Below are positions 42,205 to 56,282 of a stretch of 64,000 bases of DNA, one piece after another. Numbering within the stretch: the stretch's first letter is position 1; each line of letters begins with the position of its first letter. A model generated the notes under the pieces. The model was not told the origin of the DNA. It made no database searches and saw only the letters and a program-made list of their open reading frames with translations. This DNA comes from Salminus brasiliensis (lineage: Eukaryota > Chordata > Actinopteri > Characiformes > Bryconidae): contig NC_132878.1 in assembly GCF_030463535.1 (NCBI RefSeq), positions 21,565,925 to 21,629,924 on the forward strand, given 5' to 3'. The translations under genes were made by a program, and so were the position numbers.

Positions 42205-45200
42205 AGAAAATTTAGCGTACAGAGCAGATTACAGTAGATTAGAGTACAGAGGCTGACTGTGCATCTATCAAATGACAATTATAAGAAACTGCAGAAAATC
42301 ATATTAATAGAGATACAAAGACATACAAAAATAAGGACAACACTTATGCTGCGTTAACATGACAGAAGACGGATGCTGGAAACTGCCCAAGTTTATCCAA
42401 TGTAATGACCGAAAATTATGGTTATTAATTTTTTTTATACTAACCCACGTACATGAAAACACAAACAATTAGACACATTAGCATGTGTTTTAAAAAAATG
42501 CATTTGAGAATACAATAGTGGCAAACACCATCACCCGCCACAGGGGTAGGAATGTCACAGTTATTCCAGTCATGCCATTACTATGGCAACACATGCCACC
42601 GTCTGTCACGTTCTGCTATGACGTACATAATGCCATTTTTTTTAACATGTAAACACAGCATAAGTCAAACTGTACACACTAAACGCTTTGGGTAAACAAC
42701 AAACAAACAACAGTCCAAATATACAATTTCGGTTCATCACTGTGTATTTCTGCATTATATTATTTTAAGTCATGCTGAGACTAATTTCATTATTTTGAGA
42801 TGTAGCAACAGTTTGTAAACATATAGTACAGGCTGTTAGTGGCTATGTGCTGGGATACATTCTGCACAGCCACTATGCTGAATCACTGCTCTATTTCTGT
42901 CCAGCAGGGGGAGCAAGAAAGCTCCCTTCTGCTCCTCATAACTGCCGTTTTCCCAGCCCGTTAAACCCATAGTGACAGGGGCTGTCGCGGAAGTTAATGC
43001 TGCTCTTGCAGACTCAGACGAGCCAATGGAGGCCCACGATTGCACAATGGCCAGCTACAGCCTGTGCAAGCACACACAGAAAATTACTGACAAACCTTCT
43101 GCTGTGAGCAACACGAGTCCAGTCTTCTCTCTACCATCTGTCATATGCACACACACACACACACACATACTCGCCCCTCCAGCATGCCCACCATATGGGA
43201 GGCACGCAAATCATATGCTGCACTAGCCACACAAAACTCACTGCTACATACTTGCACAGGTTTGTTAAAAAAGGAGCAATTAAGAGTGGAGATCTCCACT
43301 TCCTTTTATTGTCCATAAACATTGTACCATATTAAATATAACATAACTCCATAACTGGTGCACAGTCCCGCAGTTCGCAACTAAAATCTGGGTTGAAAGA
43401 TGCCAATCTACAGTATTCCAGCACCTGCTTGTTGACTTCTGTTATAAACACATTTTGAGACCACAGCTGTTCTGTTCGTTTCTAAGGGAATAGAAAAATA
43501 GTTACTTAGAAAATGACCTCCTTAGAAACTGACTGTATGCTTAGTAACTAACAGCATGTGTTGTGGTTGCGGCTATGTGTTGAGCTAGTCTGGGACTGAT
43601 GTAATGTGAAAAGTAAGTGGACATGAGAATTCCCCTTACCACTTCTCCTCCTCTGTGGCCGATGACGACATCCTAGGAGAAAAAAAAAAAAACACAGTTT
43701 TACTTCTTACTTTCATAGTGTAAAGGGTTTTTTTCCATCATCATACCCAGTGCTGAATGAATATAGAATGCCCATCCCGCATCACGCGTTTCCCAATGAT
43801 TGTGTCTGCTGCCACTCAGGTCCAAATTACTCTTAGAACATCAACCCCCTAAAATAGAGTTTACATATTGCTATTTTATTTAAACAGAATTACAGAATAA
43901 CCAGATTTCTTTTTTTGTTATATGATGCATCATGGATTTCCATTTCCAGGTCCAGCATTTTGTCAAGCTGTTTATGTGGTAAAAAGGCAAATTAGGGTTT
44001 TTATTTCTACAAAACAAAACAAAACAGTCATAGCAGTCCAAGGAAACATCTTACAAAGGGCAGCTTCTCTGATTAAATTATGTAGCAACATAAAAAAAAT
44101 CTTTTACATTTGAAGAAACCTGAAAATCTGTTCTTTTGAAAATGTCAAGCTGCCAGTTTTCTGCTACAGTAGAGAAATAATATTGAATTTGCTATCTGCC
44201 TTTAGTTAAGGATGGCTCATTGTGGAAGTCTTATACAACTTCAACAGCTACAAACCTACACAAAACTATAGGTGTTTTCAAACCTGCATGGTTTAGCTCG
44301 ATTCAATCGGACTCTGCTTCTTGATTTGTTTGGGCAGGTGTGAATACAGAAATCACACTTTGATGCAAACCAAACAACCACAAAGAGACCCTTGGTCCCT
44401 AACAAACTCTGAAGTCCAGTACATAGGACCTTCTTCCTGTGTTTACCTTCTTGCACCTGCCTCAGTTGAGTCTGACCAATAAGCGAAAAGACAACGTTTG
44501 TTTTGACACATTTTGGTGCTCTTCAATTTTTCCAAACAAACCAAATCAAGAGGAAAACACAAAGTCTTAAAACTCGTTCTTACTGCTTTAGACCAGAGCA
44601 AACAACATACAGGTGTGAAAACACCCTGGATTTCACTTGTGATGCTTAGGGTAAACCTTCCTGTGATTGTCTGAGTGTCATTTGCAACAGTTCCTGCAAT
44701 ATTAGCTCTGTAAAATGACTTTCATTAAGCAGCCAATCAAAATTCTATTAATGGTCATGGTCAAACCACTGTTCCAACTTATTATTTGAACTGAAACATC
44801 ATGGGCAACAAAAATACAATAGTGGATTTTGGTACGCAGTCAGAGTGTCATAAGAGTGCAGATTGAAGGCTTAATAAAACACTGCAGAACAGGTTGATCT
44901 GAGACTGGTGAAAAAAAATAAATAAAAATAAAATTGCTAGCTTCTACTTTTTCTAATCAAATGAGTTGCGACTGAGTATTTTTGAACTATTCAATCGCAA
45001 GGAAATTTTGTTTCATGTATCCTCAACCTGCAACTAGTTGAGAGAAACTTTCACCATGTAAAGCCTGTCCAACACTCCGAGAGAAGCTGGAAAGAGGAAT
45101 ATGCTTCTCAACCCTGCTCAACACTGTCCAAACCTTAACTGTCTTGGTTTGTAACACCCCTCATTGTTCATGTCAGGGCAAATGACATGTATAAGAACTG

Positions 45201-48200
45201 TTTCAGTAGCAGTAGCACAGAACAATGAAACAGAATTCAAAAGTAGTCATGCTACTTCTACAGCCAAGATCCATGCACATCCTTGCCGTTGTTCTCAGAA
45301 TCCAATGAGTCAGCCACCAAAGACAAGCCTCTGTGTTTTATGACATTGAGATTTTATCAAGACCCTGAAAGGACAAGTGTCAAAGACTAGAGCATCTTAA
45401 TCCAGGCTTAATCTTTCCTGTTCAACATGTTTTTCCCCTACACACACTGCACGCAAGAGTGCTATGACCTCAGACAGGCCCCGAGATGGTGTGTAGTTTA
45501 TTAGAGCAGAGAAGCAAACTGGGCAAAAGTTAGTTAATATATTGGACTGCGGACAGGCTTTAGATGCGTGAAAAATATTTTAAAAGCTATTTTATATATA
45601 TATTATTATTATTATTATTATAATATAGTATTTGTGTCATGTGTTCATTAACCATTTACAAACCTGTCCTGAAGGGAACCCTGTACTATTTGTATTATTT
45701 CTCATTGCTCAGGTTTGTTTAGGCATAAAAAAAAGTTTTAGTTTTCCTTTAAAGGTCTAAACTATTTTTTACATATTCAGTGACCCTTTTGTTAGCGACT
45801 TCCAAGAATAGCCTTTCACAGAGAACTGTTTTACAAATTCAACAGAATTTGACTGCATTAGTATTCATTTGCTTCTACTCTCATTTTATATGGTGTTTTT
45901 ACAAGCATCTGTGCACTTACTGGCCAGATAAATGGTTCTTAACAGTTTCCCTAGGTGCTAAGACTCCTGCAGTAAGGTTCATCTCTTTATTTTTCACTTG
46001 TAGTTTTAATCAGCACTCATGTAAGAGTCAGTATACATTACTGCAGAGACAGTGTAGCAACAGTTCATCGAAAAAATAAATCCACAATTTCTCCCCAGCC
46101 CCAGAAGTAGTTAATCAGTCAAGATATGTTTATTTGAATTCCGCTACTTCAGTTTTGCACTGGAGCAATGAGGCTAAGTAATGGGATCTTATGTTCGCCG
46201 TGTGCACAAATGGACAAAATCACACTGCACAGCTAAACCAGAAGCACTATCATCTTGAAGTCTGCATTTTGTCTTTATTTATGTCTATTACTATGGATAG
46301 CTTATTTTATGTTTGTGTGTATACACTCACAGGACTTCCTCAATCTTGCAGATGATGTGCTCTGCACGTGATCGCTCTCTCTCCAGAGCAACACGGTCCC
46401 TCACTCTCTCAGCATCCAACCTGGTCAACTCTGCTTCAGCCAGAGTCAGGCCCATACTGCGTTTTTGCCTGGAAACACAGACACACAGAGATTTTAGAAT
46501 TTAGACTGAAGAAAGTATCAAACATTCTAATCCAAGAGAGTGTGTGTGTGGTTGTTTGCATTTGTTTGTTATTGAGCATTTTCTATGTAGGACTACGCAG
46601 AAAAGGGAAAGTCTAATGATGTCAAAAGTGTGGCGGGGGAATTATCAGGTTTGTAAATTACACTTTTGCTGTTTTGCTAGTGCAAACACCTAAGAGACTG
46701 AATCAGTCATTATTATTTAAGTTTTTCGTTCACAAAACCACCTAAATTAATGCCATATGGAGAACTCACATAGTGGTGGGCAACGACCTTTCGAATAGTA
46801 ACGCTACACTGGTCGCTGTGGCAACATCTGAAGCAGAAAAACCTCTCATTGGCTTTCAACCCTGCACTCTCATTATCAACCCCCTAATGTGTTTTCTTCC
46901 AAATGTGCTGAGAGGGTGGAAGACCCGCTGATACTGAGAGTGGATCTACACTCCTACAAAGAAAACTGCATTTATCTGGTCAATATAGGTCAATGTTGAG
47001 AGAAACATGGAAGTGACAAACCAGCTTAATAAAAGCAGAGCTGTAAAAGGGTCCAATTCCAAGACCCCAAAACTGTTAAAATAGAGAGAATGAATAGCAA
47101 CACTATTCGGTAAACCTTGAGAATATGATTGTTCTGGTAAAACAAATGCTAGGCTAGGTCTGCACACTATATATTGCTATGATGCAATTCGTGAGAGCAT
47201 TCTGCCTGAAAACTATGCTCCCTTGTGCTGAAAGTGGCCGCTTGTGTAAAACAGGTGTGAAAACTAAAAACACAAGATTAAAACAGAACCCCTGACTGAA
47301 GCCCTCTTAAAATACAGTTGTTTAAAGACCATCAATGATTGATTCTTGGTCTTGATAAAACTGAAGTTATCTCCTGAGGTAATTCCTGCCATGCTTTTGA
47401 GATACCTATGGGCAAATCTATAAAAATCCAGTTCCACTGGAGAGCCTCAAATGCAGAGCCTCTAATGCAGAGTCCACAAGCTGTACAAAAAGTAGTGAGA
47501 GGCTGCCATCATGGAGGAACTGGAACCACTGACTGTATCCATGTTACTTGGAACCCACAGCCATGAGAACTGGAAACTGCATTCATGAGAAGCCTGTGTT
47601 CTCACAATGGAAATAAGGTCTGTGTGCGCGTGTCACCTGAAATCTTCCAGATGTTTTTGGATGTCAGGAAGAAGCGTGTCCTGTAACTGCTGCACATACT
47701 GTCTTTGCACGTCTTCAGGGATCAGGTCGGGCTTCCTCCGATCTGCACATACACACATACACAAAGCTTTTGGACGATTCATAACACACATAAGGAGTGT
47801 TTAAACTTATCTTTTACACACAATCGATTTTACGCCCACACAAGACACACTGTATACTGAAGACTAAGTCATACCCATTCAACCAAAACTAGTCATGTTT
47901 TTCCGTCATGCTAGCTGACATGAAATCAAACGGCTTATCAGGAATGATAATGAACACATCCCTGAAGCAAAAAAAAAACAACTGAGCTTACCTAGATCGG
48001 CCAAGATAGAATCAGGCACTGCTACTTTCAAGTGCTGTGGAAAACAAACAAAAACAAAATACCCAGAAACCTCTATTAAATCTCTTTTTGACAAAAGGCA
48101 GTTTACAAATCGTAAAGGTTTGAGCAGTTTCATGGTTTAAAAACAGAGTACATCCCATGAAAACCTTTGCCTTTAACATATTTATTTTTTCACATTACTG

Positions 48201-50518
48201 CATGTTTGCATCTTGTTTATTAGTTTGCAACAACATTATATACAAACATCTTGACAAGCCAAGTGTCCCAAAACCTTTAATGGGCAGTGTATGCATGTGT
48301 GGGCGGGGCTCACCGCTGTTCTGTCCATGAAGGTGGCGTGGAGGTCTATGAACAACCGCCGCGTCTCTTTGGAGTTGCTCTGCTTGTAGAGCTCGGCATA
48401 GAGGTAGCAAAGCTGCAGAGAGGAGACAGTAACAGGTAAGACATGTAAATGTAAGAGTTACCTGACCCTCCACACAACAACAGGTCACAGTGCATAATGA
48501 TTAGTTTAACATAACCTAAGCTTTTATTATTCTTTTAATACAATCAATGAGCAAATAAGGTGGACATATCTTTGGGCTAGAAACGACTGCAAATTCACAT
48601 TAGTCCCTGTAGAGAAGTACTGTCAACAGAACAGGTCTCTCTGGAGCAAATAAACATGAACCCATTGGCACCATGCCTAATGCCAGACGTGGGCTAGAGG
48701 GGTATAAAGCCCCCAGCATTGGGCTTAGAACCAGGGTCAGGGCGCAGGGTCAGCAATGCTTCAGTTCTCCTGGAACAGAGTGGGTCTTGGTTCAAAGGCC
48801 CAACAGTGGAAACTGAGTATAACTGGGTATCAATAACCCAGCGCTCTAACAACGGAGCTACCACTGCTACTCAAAGTGTGCAGCAATGACCTACAGATGA
48901 GCACATCTCTTTAACAGAAATTCCCCAGAATAAAGTTCAAGATATTGTCAGGTGGTTCTAGTCCCCTGTTGACACAAGCCATAGCAACAAGGTGCAACCC
49001 AAACAACTGATTAGATTTCCTGAATTCCCCAGTTCTGTCCACATACATGCACTTTGACCAGACTGGGCAGAGCATGTTAAATTGCTCTTGTTCCTTGGAA
49101 GAGAACGAGGAAGATAAAAGGCTCATAATTTGATCAGGTGGCACGTTAGTGACAGATTGACACTCTAGGAATGCAAGGTTGGGCTTAAATATGACCTCAC
49201 AATCTTCCTTCAAATATCGCACATATGATGGGTTCACTGACAATGCACGGATGTTGCTAACCAATTTCACTGAAACCAGTAGCAAAAGCGTTTTCAGTCA
49301 GAGCAGCCTGAGGTCCAGTCGATTTAGAGGCTCAAAAAGAAGGCGAGATTACACCTCACGAGCTGTGACTAAACCCTTGACTGACTGCCTTGTGAGATTT
49401 ACACACAGGATGGGGTCAGCGTGTCCCTTTCATGAACTGATAAATAAGGGCATGCTGGTCCACAGTGACGATCAGTGTTCAGCGGTCAGAAACTGCTGGA
49501 CCTTCTTTATTACATGACTATGTCTTCTCCTGGATAAATAAACCATCTTGTATTCATGACAACTGAAGCATTTTCTCACTTTAATATTCAAATGCTGTTT
49601 AAAAATGTACGAAATTTGACCCTCAATAGTGTTGAGTGGCTCAACAAATTACACTATTTATGAATCCTGTATCATCCTTTAAATGACATCAAACGTTTTG
49701 CAAGAGTATAACCGTATAACTGGCAGTTCACCAACAACAACTGTGAATAGAGAGGTTTAGAGGGTTGGTGAATTATACCAGTGGTGCAGGGTCAAACTGA
49801 GAAACCACATGATGCAGGAAGGCTGCGAGATGAGCAGGCCGAGACTTCAACAGCTCTATGGTCTGAAAACAGCTACATTGGCCATTCATCTGAGGGAGAA
49901 AGAAGAGAAAACAAATCACACATTAGCTAATCTTTCTTCCTTTTAATGCTGACAGCAGAAAAGAAAACATAAGTACACAAGTCACATCATCCAAGCAGGC
50001 CAGCACCATTTATAACCATTGTCATTTGTGGTTTGTGATAATTGTGTTGCACATGCACATTTGTAGGTCAAACTGTGCGTGTACAGTATTTTTACTTATA
50101 TACACTATATGGACAAAAGTATATGAACGCCTGCTCATTCATTATTACTTCCAGAACCTAGAGTATTTAAAAACGTTTGTTGGAATAACTGTCTCTACTG
50201 TACAGGGAAGGCTTTCTACTAGATTTTGGAGCACTGTGAGGATTTGATTGCATCGCCAACTCATCCTAAAAGTATCGGATGGAGCACCATTATTCTAGAG
50301 GACACAGTTTCACTGCTCCACAGCTCAATGTCCACGCATGGTGCCAATAGTTTCTTGTTTCATGGGCAGTGGTGGCTCAGCAGTTAGAGCTCCAGGCTAT
50401 TGATGACAGGGTTGTGGGTTCGATACCCAGGCTCGTCAAGCTGCCACTGTTGGGCCCTTGAGCAAGGCCCTTCACTCTCTTTGCTCCCCGGGCCCTGGAG
50501 TTGGCTGCCCACTGCTCT

Positions 50519-50559
<41 letters not shown>

Positions 50560-51084
50560 CACTACCACAAATGGGTAAAATTTGGAGGACACATTTCACT
50601 GTACATACATCCCCCCCCCCTCCTGCTCCAGACAGTGTCCACAAACATTTGAACATGTATATGGATGTAAACTGTGATAATCAAACACAATCCTATGAAC
50701 GTATATGGCATATAAACCTGGTTTAAATGTACAGAATCAAGTTTATTCCCACCATATATTTAAACAGAAATACCAAACGTATGAGAGTATAATGCCAAAA
50801 GAAAGAAGATACTGATCCTCACCTGCTCTTGCTCAGTGTCAAAGTCATCATCCTCAGCACCAATGATCTGTGGTGCAAGGCGGGAGAAGGGGCTGCTCAT
50901 GCTGCTATGGGAGTTGGAGTCCTGCTGAAGCAAAGGGTCACTGATTAGCAATGCTAGAAAACTACAAATCAGAAAGTAAGCTCAGGACTGCACAGTATAT
51001 CATTTGTTAACAGTAATCACAAAAATGGCAGAAAAACAGTTAGCAGGCAGTTAGCCGTCTAACCTATGTACCATAGCCTGGGAG

Positions 51085-51155
<71 letters not shown>

Positions 51156-52023
51156 CAAGCCTTATTAGTATTAGTAAATGTATTGCATTTAATTCAACAG
51201 ACTGCTCTCCTCAAACCATTATAGGATTCTGTGTGCAGATTTATCACACTGTGTGTGTCGTCTTGATGCCAAATATCAAAACAGCAACATGATGCTTTGT
51301 GCATATGGTGCGCTACTGGCACTTACCAGGTCAGGCGTGTCATCAGCGTCAGGAGAAGGGCAGGAGTTGAGGCTATCTCTAGGAGTCTTTGGGCTGTGGC
51401 ATGGAGTGTCTCTTTGGTATGGGCTTTCTGCAACAGGATTTAGGGTGACCTGGGGGTGCACAGACACAACATGACAAATGGACTGTATACATCATCATCA
51501 TTTATACAAAAATCTAATTCATGCAGCTTTCCCGAAATGTAGTCGATTAGCCAAAATGTTTGATGTAGCAGTGATCCTCATACCTAAATTTTGTCTGAAC
51601 TTGTATCTATTTGTACAGATAACCGTAATTCATACCATACCAGAAACCACATGACCATGTCACAATTTGAGATTATTATGGTTACAGGTAGGTGTGTGAG
51701 GACTTGGGCATGCATTGGAAATGGGACCACTGAGCAACTTAACATCACATTTTAAAACAGTTAGGTCATATTGTCAACACGTGTTACAGGGTTTATATTA
51801 TCATTACACACTTGCCCAATAACAACAGTAGAGTTTGACAGTACAATGGACTAAGAAATGTTGTAGGAGTGGGTGCTAACCGGTGTTGTATTGTTGCTCC
51901 AGGCTGTCTCTGCGACAGAATCGCTCTGCCAAGGTAGAGGAGAATCCACATCTCCTAGCCCTCCTCCCTCCTCCACCTCTGCTTCACCGGGCCTTGGGGA
52001 CAGGGATCCATCCTGCCGAAGTA

Positions 52024-52108
<85 letters not shown>

Positions 52109-53015
52109 AAACAGTCAGAAGCAGAGGCGGACGATGTGGTAAAAATATCACATCACGTATTTAAAGATAATACTGTACCATACTTAGCACAGTGAAGTTA
52201 ATCAAAATGAGAATCAGCACTTCATCCAGGTAACAAGGACTAATTACACTGTTTGTAATGAAACAGGTGGTTGATCAGTGTTCTTTAAGCACTGAAATTA
52301 TGATATGACAATATAAGATAAGATAAGATAAGATAGTCCTTTATTAGTCCCGCAGTGGAGAAATTCCCAGTGTAACAGCAGAAAGGGATAGCAAGACACT
52401 CAGTTACAAAAATTTGGATAAATAATTCACACTATATACACAATATAAATAAAAAAAGAGCAATAACAATATATATCATCATACTGCCCGCTCCTAGTCA
52501 GTCAGAGTCTGTAAACAACAACCAGTGTATAATAACTGCTCAAAGTTTTCCTTCAGTTTCTCACAAATGTCACAATCACAAAGAAATGCGACACATGCAG
52601 TGTGCATTAAACTGCTTTAGGGATCCTATATCTGCCATTTCACCTACTTGATGTGAGCAACAGGGCATAATATATAAAAATGTTACTCTGTGAATTTATA
52701 AAGTGAACTTTCAAATTCAATGGCTTTGCGGTGTGTCTGGGCGTGTGTACATACCTGTCCAGCCGCTGTGGCCTTGCTGAGTTGGTCTTGAAGTAACGGA
52801 ATGTGCTTCTTTGCTTCCTGGATTTCCTTCAGTAGTTTAGGTATAGGGTTCCTGCTGTACTCCTCCTTCATAGCCTACCACATACACAGAAAATGAAGCT
52901 AAAAGATTAGTCTGTGAGTGTGTGAATGTGTGTTCCTGCAAGTGTCTTTAAATGCTTTCACAAATGACAATGTGAAGAGGATATGAGAATATAAAAGGGC
53001 CACACATTGTGCACT

Positions 53016-53065
<50 letters not shown>

Positions 53066-54473
53066 ACATACGTACATCCTAAAGTGATACCAAATCTACC
53101 AAACCACAAAGTGAGTCAGAGGGTGAACAGCTTCACTTGTTCTGCTTTTGAGTCTAGAGCTTTCCCAACATTGTGATGGATGTGTCTAGCCATCTACACA
53201 TTCAGGTCACAGGGTGTGGAAGTCTATATAGAGGAGCGTAATTCAAGTTCTTAGGCTATATTTGAACATGAAGGTAGGTATACTGTTTTAGTGGCTAATT
53301 GCCAATACTGCATAAACAGGTCCTTAAGTCACTTTTGCTTAATGAGTGTATCGTTAAAAGAATTTAAACATTTCAGGGTGAAATTTAAGATTTTCCAAGA
53401 ATCAATATTTTTATCAAACCTTTACATGTTCTCACTACACCTAAAGCAACGAGTGAGAATGTGCATTGAGGAGGTGAGAATATGGAATGAGAACATGAGA
53501 ACGTGGAGTGACAATGTGGAGTGAAAATGTGTCAACAACAACATGGAGCAGAGACACAGGTTGAGAATGAAGAGATCACTCCAGTTCTGGAAGCTGGCTC
53601 AGGGTCATCACAACAGGACACTGACCTGTAACTCCTGCTGCTCCTTGGTCAGCATCTTCTGCAAGATGTCCACCTTCTGATTGTGAACTGCACTGTTTTC
53701 CTCCTGATAGACGACAGAGAGGAACAGGAATCAACTAACGTGATTAGCTACACATACACAGCTACGGTTAACAACGGCTGTAGATGTGAACAGTCTGTAG
53801 GGCCGTACATGGAAGATATTAGATGGTATAACATCATGGAATGAAGCACACAAGAGAGCTTCACATAAGAAAAAGGGACGAAAGAGGAAACAACAGATGT
53901 GCCAATAGACAGATAAAGTACAAACAAACTGGGTAGAACTGAAAAGAACTTGAGCAAGACAGACAGACAAAGGCACAGAACAAGGCAATATAATAATAAT
54001 AACAACAACAACAATAACAACAACAACAACAATAAATACATAAATAAATAAAATAAATGTTAACATTATAATAATAATAAATAACTTCATGCTTTCTTTC
54101 ACTTTTTCATATTTACTTTAACGAACTGTAATTCCTATAAAGCTGAACTAAAAGAGAATGTGAAAGAAATTGTGTGTGGGGGTGTGTGGTTTTGAGTGTG
54201 TGTGTGCTTTTGAGAGAGTGTGTGTGTGTTAGTGTGTATATACTCACCCATACAGGAAGTGGTGATGTGATGCGGTCAGAGGGACTGGTGTTGGAGGAGG
54301 ATGAGGAGCGTTCTGTGGCAGTGGGGGGTCCAGGGGAGTGAGGGGAGCTTAGAGCAGACGTGGGCCCCCCCTCACCATCCGACAGGGGGATCTGGGGCAT
54401 CCCAGGGGGGCGACCCAACACTGTCAGAGCTACATATGAGCCCGCTGCTCAAGCGCACGCACACACACACACA

Positions 54474-54514
<41 letters not shown>

Positions 54515-56191
54515 CAATATGTCTCATTTAGAATTCATACTTCTTATATGAATTAAATATTAAATAAATTAAATATTTCTTAAATATTAGCTCTAATTTC
54601 TAGAGACTTTAATTTGACTGAAATTTAAAGTTTGTCTATAATGTTATAGATAACAGTGTCAAACAGCCACAAACCACACAAGCAATGTATATCTGAAATG
54701 ACTTAATAGTGTGATAATTTAAGCCTGTCGGGTTTGTACAAGGAAAATTCACACAAAAACCTTGTATCTCCATTTTCGTGATTTTTGCAGAATTTAAAAA
54801 CTCTTAGCAAGACTACAACGTATTACAAAATGTTCAAAAAAATCTACTTAACTTCAATTACAATAATGCTTTTGATTCTTCTGTAAAGTTCATATTATGG
54901 AGATACAAGGTTGTGTTTTTACATCTGATCTACAATAGCTAATAGCTTTTGTAAAAAAACATTCTGCAAGCTTCAAATATCTAATATCTACCTCTATTAG
55001 CTTTTAGCGAATGGTGTACTTACATTTTATTAGCTTCACAACCTCTACATGGTTTGAATGTGTTACTAATGTCCCGTTGACCTGTGAGAAATAAAAAGTG
55101 CATTTTTACTATAGGACAAATCCTGGGGAACCTGCCCAATTTTGCATTTCCTAAAAATCAAAAGAGTTCAGGGGTTTATGCCATTCATCTCCTGTGCATT
55201 ACTGCTGGAGACATACGACACACATCAGCATAGTGGCCGCACACAAACATAGCTGTGCTTCTACTGTCTGCCAGAAGGGTGCAGAGTTAAGCACAGACAG
55301 TCAAGATGATGCAGCAGACATCAGATGAGCCTGTCTGCATGGGAGTTTGTCTCCCACATGCTAACAGAAAAAAAAGCTATCAGAACCTGACAGGTCTGTA
55401 AAATAAATCACATCATGCAATATCTTTACTAATACAGTCCAGAACAGTAATGATCAAAATCAAACCTGGCAGCCCAAAAGCTTACCTTAATAATTCTATC
55501 ACCCGTCTGAACACCAGCTCGCATAGCAGCTCCATCTATCAACAGAGGAGGTACAGAGTGAGAGAGGTGTGGGTGGGTAGGTTGGAAGAGGGAGAGAGGA
55601 GCAATAGTCAGTGATCGTGACGTAGCACTTCAAAGTCTGTTAGAGAAAATGTAAAATCGGAGCACATGAAACAATCACAGAGAGCACAGGTAAGCAAAAT
55701 AAACTAATGCCCTATGATTTGAGGTGTGAGGGCGTTAATTTAAACATTGTCATAGCTCTCCTAGAGGAAGGCTAGTATTTCCAGTTCAAATTCAGTACCT
55801 AGTTTATCTAATCAGTCCTTCATTACAGTAAATCAGGTGCTTCAAGTCTTTTCAAACCACATAGCAATAACATTACTGACCAACAATGCATTCTAACCAT
55901 TAGCTATGTGAATTTGCATTTGTTCAGATGTTTTATGCAGGTAAACACACACTTAATGCTGAAATGCATAGTTCTACATATAAATGTGTGTGTGGGTGCA
56001 TGTGTGGTGGTAATTATTGAAAAAAGGCAGAAGGGCACGGTTCTTACCTTCTTTGACGAGCTGTACAAACACAGGGTTATCTCCGCTCACTGTTAGCCCA
56101 AAGCCATTCTCATCTTTCTGGATGATAACACACCGCTGAACAAGCCCTGAGAGAGAGGGGTAGGCGGAGGCAGGAGAGACACAGAGAGAGA

Positions 56192-56282
<91 letters not shown>

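Larger units (their letters stand above)
42012..49889 (-). other. arhgef12: arhgef12 RGS-like (LH) domain exons
   Basis: Exons: 49779-49889, 48314-48412, 47992-48034, 47637-47742, 46331-46468, 43640-43672, 42012-42126. They encode NGQCSCFQTIELLKSRPAHL, LCYLYAELYKQSNSKETRRL, HLKVAVPDSILADL, RKPDLIPEDVQRQYVQ, the charged RQKRSMGLTLAEAELTRLDA helix and MQYVILSYMKHLGVKVKE. This domain binds active G-alpha-12/13 and couples receptors to RhoA. The tiny 33-nt exon at 43640-43672 is the least conserved part. A DIRS relic and two repeat copies lie in the intron at 48413-49778. Confidence 0.9.
50823..53703 (-). other. arhgef12: arhgef12 coiled-coil linker exons between PDZ and RGS
   Basis: Exons: 53626-53703, 52755-52874, 51881-52012, 51327-51449, 50823-50924, all phase 0 and multiples of three. 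The first two form the helical stretch HNQKVDILQKMLTKEQQ and LLKEIQEAKKHIPLLQDQL. The next two are Ser/Pro/acidic and poorly conserved. The last holds the LARG signature IIGAEDDDFDTEQEQ. Because all five are symmetric, any could be skipped without a frameshift. The acceptor of 50823-50924 is an NAGNAG (cagcag). Confidence 0.88.

Noticed and set aside
41992-42237. 81-codon + strand frame ending in Glu-Arg repeats
   Set aside because: It is the (GA)n microsatellite read through from antisense exon sequence.
44650-46300. Searched for an extra arhgef12 exon or nested gene
   Set aside because: Only short frames without splice context or similarity were found.
50366-50440. tRNA gene suggested by A and B box motifs
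   Set aside because: No cloverleaf closes, and the sequence continues into a SINE body; the same applies to 24988-25185 and 59060-59262.
51873-52142. Frames with long Thr-His or Cys-Val repeats (also at 54301-54531 and 55974-56270)
   Set aside because: They are CA/TG microsatellites continuing from true arhgef12 exons; the exon parts are annotated, the repeat parts are intron.
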